From CAYUUR01 sp052034685 (GTDB lineage Bacteria; Patescibacteriota; Saccharimonadia; Saccharimonadales; CAYUUR01), in the NCBI GenBank assembly GCA_052034685.1, contig JBPOIH010000001.1, forward strand, positions 1 through 32,174: a stretch of DNA of 32,174 bases. The letters run 5' to 3'. The notes under the pieces were generated by a model. That model was not told the DNA's origin. It searched no databases and saw only the letters and a list, made by a program, of their open reading frames with translations. Positions 1 to 7,865 of the stretch are shown here, piece after piece (position 1 is the first letter of the stretch; each line of letters begins with the position of its first letter). A program made the translations under genes and the position numbers.

Positions 1-21
1 TTCCGCTCTCTCGCCAGCAAG

Positions 22-525
22 CTACGCTAAGCGCGTATCTTGAACACTACAATACAAGGAGGGTACACTTAGGAATACAGATGCTGACGCCCATGCAGAT
101 GTTGCAAAGGTCCTGAGTTCTCTACGGTCCTCTTCACCGAGCCGGTGGACGTTACCCTGAAAAGCCAATGTCCAGTTTTTGGCCGGCCAGCGTTTGGCGT
201 ATTCGTACTGTTCAATAAAATCTGCTACTGGCAAATACTGGTCTTTCTCCCGCGCCTTAACTAGTTCTATCGGAAAACGGTGCGGGTAGACTTCGCCAGG
301 CTTAGTGCTTTCCCATATCACTGTATCGTCTTCAAAAGCCTCACCAACCACACGGGCTTCGCCACCAATCGCCTTAACACCGGTCAGATAAAAGAACACC
401 GTGTCGCCTGGACGAACCTCACCTGCGGCCTTGCGCCAACGTGACTTCATGCCGCCAATGTCAAAGCCCCGACTCCGTGATGTTTCAAAATTATCAACAG
501 AACTTACCAGTAACCAATGCGTCAT
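22..525 (-). CDS. EVE-domain protein (PUA-like fold)
   Basis: The 167-residue product opens with MTHWLLVSS and contains RPGDTVFFYLTG and an IGGEARVVGEAFED stretch followed by YPHRFPIEL, which is the layout of the EVE (YTH/PUA-like) fold. Family members are thought to bind modified bases in DNA or RNA and often sit near restriction or RNA-modification genes; no partner is seen here. The last 25 or so residues (after RTFATSAW) do not resemble the usual end of the domain, so a frameshift near the window edge is possible. A -10-like TAGAAT lies 8 nt before the ATG, with no ribosome binding site between, so the mRNA may be leaderless. Family call is confident, function is not. Confidence 0.8.
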   Translation of the reverse strand: MTHWLLVSSVDNFETSRSRGFDIGGMKSRWRKAAGEVRPGDTVFFYLTGVKAIGGEARVVGEAFEDDTVIWESTKPGEVYPHRFPIELVKAREKDQYLPVADFIEQYEYAKRWPAKNWTLAFQGNVHRLGEEDRRELRTFATSAWASASVFLSVPSLYCSVQDTRLA

Positions 526-547
526 ATGACCCTATTCTAGCAAACTA

Positions 548-576
548 TTGCCCCGCAACGATGCATTTGCTATGCT
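548..576 (+). promoter_or_regulatory. Promoter of the SAM-riboswitch transcript
   Basis: TTGCCC (548-553) and TATGCT (571-576) are separated by 17 nt. Transcription would begin near 583, about 15 nt before the riboswitch aptamer, which is where a riboswitch promoter should be. Confidence 0.55.
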
Positions 577-597
577 TTAAGACATTAACAACTCAAA

Positions 598-737
598 AAT
601 ATAAAGAGACGGGGAGAGTTCTAGCTCAATGAACCGTCAGCAACCTGCGGCATTTGCTGAAAGGTGCTCCATCTAGCCTGCTCGCAGGAAAGATATCACG
701 GTTTATTCGTCCTTTCTGCCAGCAGAAAGGATTTTTT
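598..737 (+). promoter_or_regulatory. Class-I SAM riboswitch (S-box) leader
   Basis: The leader carries the S-box core in order: AAAGAG, a P2 stem GACGG (608-612)/CCGTC (634-638) with a kink-turn (GGA opposite AATGAA), CAGCAACC (639-645 region), a P3 arm ACCT/AGGT (643-646/662-665), GGTGCTCCATCTAGC as the joining segment, a P4 hairpin CCTGC/GCAGG (677-688) and GAAAGATATC closing P1. The P2 loop AGC can pair with GCT at 666-668, as in the S-box pseudoknot. P1 is weak (ATAT/ATAT). Downstream, GCAGGAAAG (684-692) can pair with CTTTCTGC (712-719), the 5' arm of the terminator, giving the expected antiterminator. SAM binding should therefore favour termination. I infer the ligand from the motif only. 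Confidence 0.78.
711..737 (+). terminator. Riboswitch intrinsic terminator overlapping the ribosome binding site
   Basis: CCTTTCTG pairs with CAGAAAGG (711-718/723-730; the next C-G pair would leave a 2-nt loop). The stem is followed by A and six T residues ending directly at the ATG at 738. The 3' arm contains the only Shine-Dalgarno-like sequence (GAAAGGA), so the same hairpin would both end transcription and hide the ribosome binding site. Confidence 0.75.
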
Positions 738-1259
738 ATGCCCGAACAATTGCCTAGATACAGCGGCACAAACGCACTAATCAAAACGGTCGAACAGATC
801 GTAGCTTTTTGTATTGACGACGAACTCATTACGCGACAGCGCAACGTTAGTCTGTATCAACCCGAATATGCGCCTATTGAAGAAGGTGTCGAAATTACGC
901 TTGAGACGGTGGCCGCTTCAGACGGGAGCATGCAAAACACCCGCGTAGGGAATGTGCATCATATCCGCAATAAAAGCATAATCGGTGCTGGTGCAATAAT
1001 CGGTAATCATTGCATCATCGGCGCGCGCGTTACCTTGCAGGAACTTTGTGAAATCGACGACTATGCACGCATGGATCATAGTAGTACTGCCTGTCGAGAA
1101 TCCCGCGTTGAACGAGGCGGCATAGTACTCGTCAACGGCAGACTCGGGGCAGGATCAATTGTCGGAGAACAGGCCGAACTTGGCTACGACATGGACCTGC
1201 CTCCAGAATCAAAGGTTTTGCCGGGTAGTATCATTACTACTATCGACCAGCATCTTTAA
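738..1259 (+). CDS. Left-handed beta-helix (hexapeptide-repeat-like) protein under SAM-riboswitch control
   Basis: Product of 173 residues from the ATG at 738, chosen because GAAAGGA precedes it and because an earlier in-frame ATG at 654 lies inside the riboswitch. The middle part has hexapeptide-type periodicity (SIIGAGAIIGNHCIIGARVT, then GGIVLVNGRLGAGSIVGEQAEL, cut here as neighbouring motifs), typical of LbetaH acyltransferases or carbonic-anhydrase-like proteins. No catalytic histidine signature can be assigned with confidence. In other bacteria S-box genes serve methionine, cysteine or SAM metabolism or transport. A serine-acetyltransferase-like role would fit both fold and regulation, but this is a guess. 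The next gene follows 55 nt downstream on the same strand. Confidence 0.75.
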   Translation: MPEQLPRYSGTNALIKTVEQIVAFCIDDELITRQRNVSLYQPEYAPIEEGVEITLETVAASDGSMQNTRVGNVHHIRNKSIIGAGAIIGNHCIIGARVTLQELCEIDDYARMDHSSTACRESRVERGGIVLVNGRLGAGSIVGEQAELGYDMDLPPESKVLPGSIITTIDQHL

Positions 1260-1314
1260 AGTAGCCTGAGTAAAACTGCTATGCTACTATTAAGCATAAG
1301 TAGGAAATACAAAA

Positions 1315-2424
1315 ATGGAACCCCAAATCCCCCCACAAAACCCCACACCGCTCCCAGAGCCACAACCGCCTGTTACTCAGCCAGTTAATCAAACACCCGG
1401 CCAGCAGAGTCCATATCTAGCTGAACCGACGTCATACCAACAACCGACTCAACAACCAATCCAGCAAAATCAGCCAGTTCAATCAGCCGCACCCATAACG
1501 CCAGCCACTTCATTTGCACAGCCACTACCGTCAGAACCAGTGCCGCAATTTAATGCCGACCCTACGCAAATCCCACAATCACCACTGTCACCACCTGCAC
1601 CGCTTCCAATTATTGATACGCAAAGTCTTTTCCAGTCTGACGCACCGGCAGGCTACGAAACCCCGAGCGAACCTGTGACGGTAAAACCCAAACGCCGAGC
1701 ACTACTGGCGTTCTCAGCGTTGCTTACTATCGGCTTAGCTACTGGGTTAGGGTACTTCGTTTATAGCCGCAATAGTCCGACGGAGAGCGCCGCAGAGTAT
1801 GCATTCAATGCAGATGGATTTAGCGATGCTAACTCGGCCGTGCTTGAAACCGAGGAAACAGAAGCTTCAACAGACACTGAAGTCGCAAGTTCTGATGACC
1901 CTACCACTAGCGAAGAAGGCCAGTCGCAAGACAACTCTACAACACAAAGTTCAAACAGCTCCTCAACCAGCCCAAAGAAAAGTACTTCTAGCGCGGCTCC
2001 AAAAAGCACTGCAAAAGCCAAAAGCACTGCAATAGCAAAAGTTTCATGCAGTGCTGACTCACGATTCCCCATGAAAGATATTTCGCCGACTGCAGTAAAG
2101 CAGGTTGAGGCCTCTATTAATGCAGCGCTCGCAGCTAAGAGCAAAGAGCTCACCAGCTGGCTCGGTAGTAAGGCAGAAAAAAGCAAAGTAACTGATCCTG
2201 CCAGTGTTGACGCGTCACTAAGAAAAATCCGGCCGCAGAGCTGCAAAACAATCCCCGCCATCGTTCGTGACAAAAACGCCTATAGCAGTAAAGGCGTGTC
2301 ATTTTTTGTCCTGTTCGACAAAAACGCCTTGGGTACCAAATACGCAAATGCCGTAAACGTATCGCTGGTTGGCAATCAATGGAAAACAGACCGCATTACC
2401 ATTGCCACACCAAACAAGAACTAA
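1315..2424 (+). CDS. Proline/glutamine-rich single-pass membrane protein
   Basis: Product of 369 residues, not a recognised family. Residues 1-125 are a Pro/Gln-rich, low-complexity, probably cytoplasmic arm. KPKRRA followed by a hydrophobic stretch at about 129-150 forms one membrane span with positive residues on the inside. Residues 155-245 are an acidic then Ser/Thr/Lys-rich linker. The C-terminal 120 residues look folded and carry two cysteines (VSCSADS and PQSCKTI) that could form a disulfide outside the cell. TAGGAAA precedes the ATG by 8 nt. The stop codon overlaps the mnmA stop by 4 nt. Likely a surface protein; the architecture (disordered inside, linker, small outer domain) recurs at 27680-28423. 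Confidence 0.72.
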   Translation: MEPQIPPQNPTPLPEPQPPVTQPVNQTPGQQSPYLAEPTSYQQPTQQPIQQNQPVQSAAPITPATSFAQPLPSEPVPQFNADPTQIPQSPLSPPAPLPIIDTQSLFQSDAPAGYETPSEPVTVKPKRRALLAFSALLTIGLATGLGYFVYSRNSPTESAAEYAFNADGFSDANSAVLETEETEASTDTEVASSDDPTTSEEGQSQDNSTTQSSNSSSTSPKKSTSSAAPKSTAKAKSTAIAKVSCSADSRFPMKDISPTAVKQVEASINAALAAKSKELTSWLGSKAEKSKVTDPASVDASLRKIRPQSCKTIPAIVRDKNAYSSKGVSFFVLFDKNALGTKYANAVNVSLVGNQWKTDRITIATPNKN

Positions 2425-3461
2425 ATAAGTATCCCGCCGCCAAGACACATGTCTTCTGAGTAGATAACTGCTGACTGGCCGGGTGTTGTGGCGCGGACTT
2501 CGTCGTCGAGTTGTAAAACAGGCTTACCGCCCTCATCAAGATACGAGCCCGGAACAAGTGCAGCGCGATGTCGCGTTCGTACCATGACCTTTTGGCCGTT
2601 TTTTGGAGCATCAGCAATCCAATGCACGTCAGTTAGTTGCAGTTTGTCATTCCAAAGGCGCTGGTCAGCGAGGTCAGTCGTTACGTATACCTCGTTTTTT
2701 GCCATGTCTTTGCCAACAACGTAGTATGGCAAACCACCACCCACGCCCAAACCCTGACGTTGCCCAATGGTGTAGTAGATAGCGCCTTCATGCTGACCAA
2801 CCGTAACGCCGTTTTGTTCCTTGATATCGCCAGGTTGCGTCGTAACATATTGGCTGAGGAATTCTTTGATGCCGACCTTGCCGACAAAGCAAATCCCCAT
2901 ACTCTCTTTCTTGTTAGCCGTAACCAACCCAAATTTCTCGGCGAGCTTACGTACTTCTGGCTTGGTGTACTCACCAAGCGGAAACAGGGTTTTGCTAAGC
3001 GCGTCCTGAGTTACTCTATATAAAAAGTAGGTCTGGTCTTTGTTGTCATCTTTTGCCATAAGTAATTGGCCATCCTGTGTTCGTGCATAGTGGCCAGTGG
3101 CAATCATATCTGCGCCGTCTTCAAGTGCCGTTTCCAAAAATAGTTTAAACTTAACCTCTTGGTTGCACATAATATCTGGATTTGGCGTGCGACCAGCTTT
3201 GTATTCCGCCAACATGTAGTCAACTACTTTTTGCTTGTACTGCGTCTCAAAGTCATACATTTTGAATGGTATGCCGAGTTGCACGGCAACTCGTTTAGCA
3301 TCCTGATAATCTTCTTTCCAGGGGCAGTCAAAACCAGGTAAGTCCTTACTCCAGTTCTTCATATAAACCCCCGTTACCTCATACCCCTGCGCCTTGAGTA
3401 AAGCCGCCGTTACGGAGCTATCAACACCACCAGAAAGGCCTACATAAACTTTTTTTGCCAT
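2421..3461 (-). CDS. mnmA: tRNA-specific 2-thiouridylase MnmA
   Basis: Product of 346 residues, close to the normal family length. SGGVDSS (10-16) is the PP-loop ATP-binding motif. Cys99 in MCNQEVKF and Cys191 in GICFVGK are the catalytic and persulfide-relay cysteines, and GHYAR is conserved between them. MnmA adenylates and thiolates U34 of the Lys, Glu and Gln tRNAs, using sulfur passed from a cysteine desulfurase. Such a gene lies 5 kb upstream on the same strand, across the ATPase genes. It follows the epsilon gene by 41 nt and is probably co-transcribed. A TAAAAT 9 nt before the ATG could add a local leaderless promoter. Confidence 0.96.
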   Translation of the reverse strand: MAKKVYVGLSGGVDSSVTAALLKAQGYEVTGVYMKNWSKDLPGFDCPWKEDYQDAKRVAVQLGIPFKMYDFETQYKQKVVDYMLAEYKAGRTPNPDIMCNQEVKFKLFLETALEDGADMIATGHYARTQDGQLLMAKDDNKDQTYFLYRVTQDALSKTLFPLGEYTKPEVRKLAEKFGLVTANKKESMGICFVGKVGIKEFLSQYVTTQPGDIKEQNGVTVGQHEGAIYYTIGQRQGLGVGGGLPYYVVGKDMAKNEVYVTTDLADQRLWNDKLQLTDVHWIADAPKNGQKVMVRTRHRAALVPGSYLDEGGKPVLQLDDEVRATTPGQSAVIYSEDMCLGGGILI

Positions 3462-3502
3462 AGTAAGCTTATTTTAGCAAATCTACCTCTGTAAATCTAG
3501 TC

Positions 3503-3808
3503 CTACACATCAAGAAACACAGTCACCGAATCTTGCTTTACGTGCATAATTCCTCGCAAAATCCGGATACGTTGATCTGTGTCGTCCTGCTTGATAAGTA
3601 CTTCGCACGGACTCAGCAAGCACAGGAAATTGTGATGTCCGCGCAATATGTCGAACGGACCGCTCTCATTAACTGCTGATATACTGAGCGCCTTATCATT
3701 AAAATAAACACGATATGGCGAATACACCTTTACTTTGATGTGCTGCGTATCAATCGGTGCTGCGATGCTCTGACCTTGATCTATACTCTTTACCTGGCGT
3801 CGCCCCAT
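3503..3808 (-). CDS. atpC: F1 ATPase epsilon subunit, N-terminal domain only
   Basis: Product of 101 residues, short for a family of about 130-140. VKVYSPYRVYF, SGPFDILRGHHNFLCLL and RILRGIMHVKQDSVTVFL match the N-terminal beta-sandwich that binds gamma and the c-ring. The C-terminal helical hairpin, which in many bacteria inhibits ATP hydrolysis, is missing: the protein stops right after the beta-sandwich. The first 20 residues are an extra, poorly conserved tail. The ATG overlaps the atpD stop by one base (TAATG), implying translational coupling. Identification rests on position as much as on sequence. Confidence 0.88.
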   Translation of the reverse strand: MGRRQVKSIDQGQSIAAPIDTQHIKVKVYSPYRVYFNDKALSISAVNESGPFDILRGHHNFLCLLSPCEVLIKQDDTDQRIRILRGIMHVKQDSVTVFLDV

Positions 3809-5112
3809 TAGACAATAATCTCCTCGACACCCTTGAGCGTATCTTCCCTCGATACATATTCACCTTTTTTACCACTCAGGACTTCCGTCACAAACATGTT
3901 TTGCGAAAAGAATGCGATCAATTCTTTGGCTTTTTGATAGTCTGATCTATCAGCAGGCGAGAGCTCACTTTCGCCAATAATCGCGATTATATTTTTGAGC
4001 TGTTCATACTTTTGTAGCAACGCTTGCACGCGAATACTCAGCAGATAGTGCCTGTCACCGACAATGTCAGGCGACAATAATGAAGACGTTGTTCGGATCA
4101 GGTCAACAGCTGGTCGCACGCCCTGCTCTGCGACCTGCCGAGATAATACAATAACGGAATCCAGTTCATTCTGAATCATCTGAACTGCTGGATCGCTCAG
4201 GTCATCAGCAGGTACATAAATTGTTTGCACGGCAGTAATCGAACCGTTTTCATTCGAACTCAAACGATCCTGGAGCGTCTTAACATCGCTAAATATTGTT
4301 GGCTCATAGCCACCTTCTGATGGTACTTGGTCAAGAATCGTACTGAGTTCGTTTTTGGCTTGCACATATCGGTACATGTTGTCAGCAAAGAACAATACGT
4401 CTTTTTTTTGCTCATCACGAAAATACTCAGCGGCAGCGGCCGCCGAAACTCCAACGAGTGCTCGCATGACAGGATTTTCGTTCATCTGCCCAAAGAACAT
4501 ACAGGTTTGCTGCAATAGTTCACGTTCCTTGAGTGTTTCATACAGTTCATGACCTTCGCGAATTCTCTCACCAATACCCGTAAAGAAACTGAGTCCTGAG
4601 CCGTTTTTGGCAACGTTGTTGATAAGCTCCATGGTGAGTACTGTTTTACCAACACCAGCCCCACCAATAATGCCGACCTTGCGCCCCTTCACAAAGGGGG
4701 TAAAGAAATCGATGACTTTAATACCTGTTTCAAAGACCTCCGGCTTCTTTGGCGTAGCGGCAATATGCCTACTAGAAGTACGCAGAATATTCCTAACTTC
4801 TGTATTACCGGCCAAGGCTGGTTGGTCATCGATGATTTGCCCCAGGGCATTAAACATACGACCGATAATCATATCGCCCACAGGGATTTCAATACCCTTG
4901 CCAGTCGCCTGTACCTTCATATTTTTGTGAAGCGTTCTGTCTGCCTGCACATTCAGACAGATGGCAACGTTGCCTGTTTGTAGATGATCGACGAGCAATA
5001 TGGTTTTTTGTTCATTCTCAACCACTAACACCTCGCCGACTTGCGGAGGCGACTCGTCAAACTGAACTCCCACAACAATATCTTTGGTCGTTCTGATAAC
5101 TCCAACACTCAT
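3808..5112 (-). CDS. atpD: F1 ATPase beta subunit, divergent and short
   Basis: Product of 434 residues, against about 460-480 usually. Catalytic features are present: P-loop GGAGVGKT (150-157), GERIREG with the catalytic Glu182, FFADNMYRY (Walker B), VPADDLSDPA and a DELSEED-like segment ESELSPAD (381-388). Two parts of the adenine pocket differ. The family motif GIYPAVDPLDSTSR reads GVRPAVDLIRTTSS, placing Arg333 where the adenine-stacking Tyr is expected. The C-terminal segment with the PEQAFY motif is absent. It overlaps atpG by 4 nt (ATGA) and atpC by 1 nt. Active ATPase is likely; whether it synthesises ATP is open. Confidence 0.95.
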   Translation of the reverse strand: MSVGVIRTTKDIVVGVQFDESPPQVGEVLVVENEQKTILLVDHLQTGNVAICLNVQADRTLHKNMKVQATGKGIEIPVGDMIIGRMFNALGQIIDDQPALAGNTEVRNILRTSSRHIAATPKKPEVFETGIKVIDFFTPFVKGRKVGIIGGAGVGKTVLTMELINNVAKNGSGLSFFTGIGERIREGHELYETLKERELLQQTCMFFGQMNENPVMRALVGVSAAAAAEYFRDEQKKDVLFFADNMYRYVQAKNELSTILDQVPSEGGYEPTIFSDVKTLQDRLSSNENGSITAVQTIYVPADDLSDPAVQMIQNELDSVIVLSRQVAEQGVRPAVDLIRTTSSLLSPDIVGDRHYLLSIRVQALLQKYEQLKNIIAIIGESELSPADRSDYQKAKELIAFFSQNMFVTEVLSGKKGEYVSREDTLKGVEEIIV

Positions 5113-5966
5113 GATAACTGCCTCGCACGCTTCCTGCCATTAATAGTTTCCTTAAGTCGCTCGTCTTTCACAGCACGAAGACTGCGGTTACAGCTGGTTA
5201 GTAATTCTGCAAGTGCAGTATCGGCTCGATCATTCGCTGCAGTCATGGCGCGAAAACGGCTAGCGTACTGTGCAAGTTTAGATTCAAAGATAACCTGACT
5301 CAAGGCAATGTTAAGCATTGATCGCTCAAGGTGATCAACAACAGCAAAGGTGCTTGGCTCAAAAATATAGTTCTGTTCATTAATAAACTCGTCGCTCGCT
5401 CCTGCCGACTTACCCTGCTCTTGCACAGCAGTACTTAAGTTAATGCGCTTTACATCCTGAACCATTAATGAGACGTATGTCTGGTAATACACAGTCGTTG
5501 TTTTATACTGTTGCACTTCTTTTACGAGAGGACTGACGTTAAAATTCTTGTCTTTTTCGGGTAATTTCAAGTAGCGTTTAAAACTCACTCCACGCTGAGC
5601 TAACTGGACTGCGCCATGATGACCAATGGCAATGATGTCTTGCTTCTGGGGATCATGTTGATCAAGCAATACTTTTACAAGCTTTTGGTCGATATCGCCT
5701 GAGAAGCCACCTTCAGCAGTAATCATAATGATAAGTTCTTTCTCAATGATATTTTTATTGGAGAGGCCACGACCAAAATGAAATGATTCATCAACACGTA
5801 ATTGCGAGTACATGTGCCAAAGCTCGTTAAAAAACTCTTCAGCCTGTAGTACTTGGTTCTTTATTTTTGAAATGTGCAGACTAGCAATACCCTCAAAAAC
5901 ATCCGTCAGTCCAACCAACATCGCCATAGCCTGTGTTTGGTGTATCAGCTCGTGCGTCTGCTTCAT
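5109..5966 (-). CDS. atpG: F1 ATPase gamma subunit (central stalk)
   Basis: Product of 285 residues, normal size. The C-terminal helix SRFRAMTAANDRADTAL is close to the family signature (SRMxAMxxAxxNA). The long N-terminal helix begins LIHQTQAMAMLVGLTDVFEG, corresponding to the coiled rotor shaft. The middle Rossmann-like part is weakly conserved. The gene lies between alpha and beta with 4-nt ATGA overlaps on both sides, as expected for translationally coupled atp genes. It links catalysis in alpha/beta to rotation. Confidence 0.92.
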   Translation of the reverse strand: MKQTHELIHQTQAMAMLVGLTDVFEGIASLHISKIKNQVLQAEEFFNELWHMYSQLRVDESFHFGRGLSNKNIIEKELIIMITAEGGFSGDIDQKLVKVLLDQHDPQKQDIIAIGHHGAVQLAQRGVSFKRYLKLPEKDKNFNVSPLVKEVQQYKTTTVYYQTYVSLMVQDVKRINLSTAVQEQGKSAGASDEFINEQNYIFEPSTFAVVDHLERSMLNIALSQVIFESKLAQYASRFRAMTAANDRADTALAELLTSCNRSLRAVKDERLKETINGRKRARQLS

Positions 5967-7393
5967 CGCTTTAGTTCCATCATGCTTTTGGCCTTCAATA
6001 GGTCACGTGCCTGTAGATACGACTCATCAGAATCTATTGCCGTACTCGCTTCTACAGCCAGACGCTTCATGCCTTGGATGTCAACAACCTCATTCTCGCT
6101 CACAAGCAATAAGGTATCTATCAGTAGCTGCTGAGCGAGTAACGTGTATGTTTCGCCAGGTACTTGACTCAACAGATCAATCAGACGTTGTCCAACAATA
6201 AGTTCCTTACGTGAAGCGAGGGCAAGCTCGGATCCAAACTGAGCAAACTCTTTTGCCTTGCGAAAATCTGCTAAGGCTTTCATCACCTGATTGTTAAGCT
6301 GTTTCTGGCGATCATTGTGACCTCGCCCACCAACGCGCGTCACACTTAATCCTGTGTTAAGAGCCGGCCGCAAGCCACTACGGAATACGTCCATATCAAG
6401 TACCCATTGGCCATCAGTGATCGACATGACATTCGTTGGCAAATAAGCGGTAATGTCACCGGCTGCCGCTAAGACTATCGGCAGTGCAGTAAGCGTTTTG
6501 TGGTTGCTTTTAATTTTACCAGCCCGCTCCAACAAACTTGAGTGTGCGTAAAACATGTCGCCTGGGTATGAATCCCTGCCAGGACTGACACCTGCAAGCA
6601 AAGAAATCTCACGATACGCTTGGGCGTGTGCCGTCAAATCATCATAGACTATCAAAACGTCTTGGTCGCATTTTTGCCACAGATATTCGGCAATAGAACA
6701 CCCAACGTATGGCGCAAGATAGTTCATGACTAATGAATCAAACATCGTTGCCACGACAACTACTGTATGCTCAAGAGCGCCGTTATCTTTTAGTCGTGAT
6801 ATAAGCATGTCGACATCACTACGACGTTTTGCAATGAGTACGTAGACGACCGTAAGATCAGTATTCTTTTGATTGATCGCAAGTTGTGTTGCAAGCGTAG
6901 ACTTGCCTGATTTACTATCCCCCAGCAGCGCGATGCGCTGACCTCGCACCAAAGGAAAGAGTGCGTCAACTGAAATAACCCCACTCTCGAGTTGCGTATC
7001 GAGCTGTTCACGATCGCGCAAGGCAGATGCTTGGTTGAACACTGGCCAGACTTCATCAGCAGCAATTGGACCTTTTCCGTCTAGTGGTTCGCCACTGACT
7101 GAAACTACCCGCCCAAGGAAGTCTTTGCCAACCTTAGAAACCAGCTCGTTATGCTGCAAAACGACAACGCTACCCACCCGAACATCAGAAGAACCCATGT
7201 GCATAACGGTCACGTACTCTTCAAAGATATGATGTACAAACCCTTTGCTCCCGTCATCAAAGAGAACCAGTGCCCACTGATTAACTGGCTGAAGGCCGGC
7301 AACTTTGATAAAAAACCTATCGACAGCTATAACTTCGCCAACTGGCTGACCGGCGGCGACCAACTGATCAAAGTGCTTACTACGCTTGCTCAC
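5963..7393 (-). CDS. atpA: F1 ATPase alpha subunit
   Basis: Product of 476 residues, somewhat below the usual 500-510. The noncatalytic-site P-loop reads GDSKSGKST (158-166) in place of the typical GDRQTGKT. SITDGQW (about 324-330) and SVTRVGG with Arg353, the arginine finger reaching into the beta site, are kept, as is the PGRDSYPGDMFYAHSSLLER segment region. The gene overlaps atpG by 4 nt and overlaps the end of atpH by 14 nt. Together with beta it forms the catalytic hexamer. Confidence 0.96.
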   Translation of the reverse strand: MSKRSKHFDQLVAAGQPVGEVIAVDRFFIKVAGLQPVNQWALVLFDDGSKGFVHHIFEEYVTVMHMGSSDVRVGSVVVLQHNELVSKVGKDFLGRVVSVSGEPLDGKGPIAADEVWPVFNQASALRDREQLDTQLESGVISVDALFPLVRGQRIALLGDSKSGKSTLATQLAINQKNTDLTVVYVLIAKRRSDVDMLISRLKDNGALEHTVVVVATMFDSLVMNYLAPYVGCSIAEYLWQKCDQDVLIVYDDLTAHAQAYREISLLAGVSPGRDSYPGDMFYAHSSLLERAGKIKSNHKTLTALPIVLAAAGDITAYLPTNVMSITDGQWVLDMDVFRSGLRPALNTGLSVTRVGGRGHNDRQKQLNNQVMKALADFRKAKEFAQFGSELALASRKELIVGQRLIDLLSQVPGETYTLLAQQLLIDTLLLVSENEVVDIQGMKRLAVEASTAIDSDESYLQARDLLKAKSMMELKR

Positions 7394-7865
7394 GACTACC
7401 CCGTAATTGTTCTATTAACACAGAACGCTTTTCACTAAAACGTTTGCGCATCGTCAGGTCAAAATACTTGCTCGGAGTACGAATAATACACCCCGCAGCG
7501 ATGCTTGGCTGTAAGCCGATCTGCAACAAGACATATGAGTTGACTTCTTTCCGGAACCAGCCAACCATGCGCTCTAAGAATTCTGGCGAAGGGTCTGCTG
7601 CAAAACTCAAGTGAACCACTGGCGCCTTTTGATAGACGCTCGTCAAAGCTTGTTTGAGACTTTGCAAGGTTGGCGGACCGTCATCGCCAACATTTGCATC
7701 AGAAACCATCTGAAGCAAACGGCTCATCTGCAAACTCGCCTCACCTGACCTGAGTTTGTCGCCATGTTCACTGGCAATCAAATCTTCGACTTCTCTCACA
7801 AGCCGAGAAACATCGGCCCGCGTATACAGGCTCGCCGGCAAAACAAAACTCCTGCTATGCGCCAT
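7380..7865 (-). CDS. atpH: ATPase delta (OSCP-like) subunit
   Basis: Product of 161 residues from the ATG at 7863-7865 (MAHSRSFVLPASLY). An open frame continues upstream to 7925, but those residues overlap the b subunit and do not look like delta. The C-terminal part (GLQPSIAAGCIIRTP and RFSEKRSVLIEQL) matches the OSCP/delta C-terminus, where IxGGxxIRxGDxxxDxS is typical. The N-terminal helical domain is only weakly recognisable. The start overlaps the end of the b gene by 11 nt. Delta joins the peripheral stalk to alpha. Confidence 0.85.
   Translation of the reverse strand: MAHSRSFVLPASLYTRADVSRLVREVEDLIASEHGDKLRSGEASLQMSRLLQMVSDANVGDDGPPTLQSLKQALTSVYQKAPVVHLSFAADPSPEFLERMVGWFRKEVNSYVLLQIGLQPSIAAGCIIRTPSKYFDLTMRKRFSEKRSVLIEQLRGSREQA

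Noticed and set aside
654..737. 28-residue N-terminal extension of the riboswitch-controlled gene
   Set aside because: It would be coded by the riboswitch and terminator themselves; a Shine-Dalgarno precedes the ATG at 738.
1761..2273. 170-residue minus-strand frame opposite the Pro/Ser-rich protein
   Set aside because: Antisense shadow produced by the Ser/Thr/Lys-rich repeats; no start signal.
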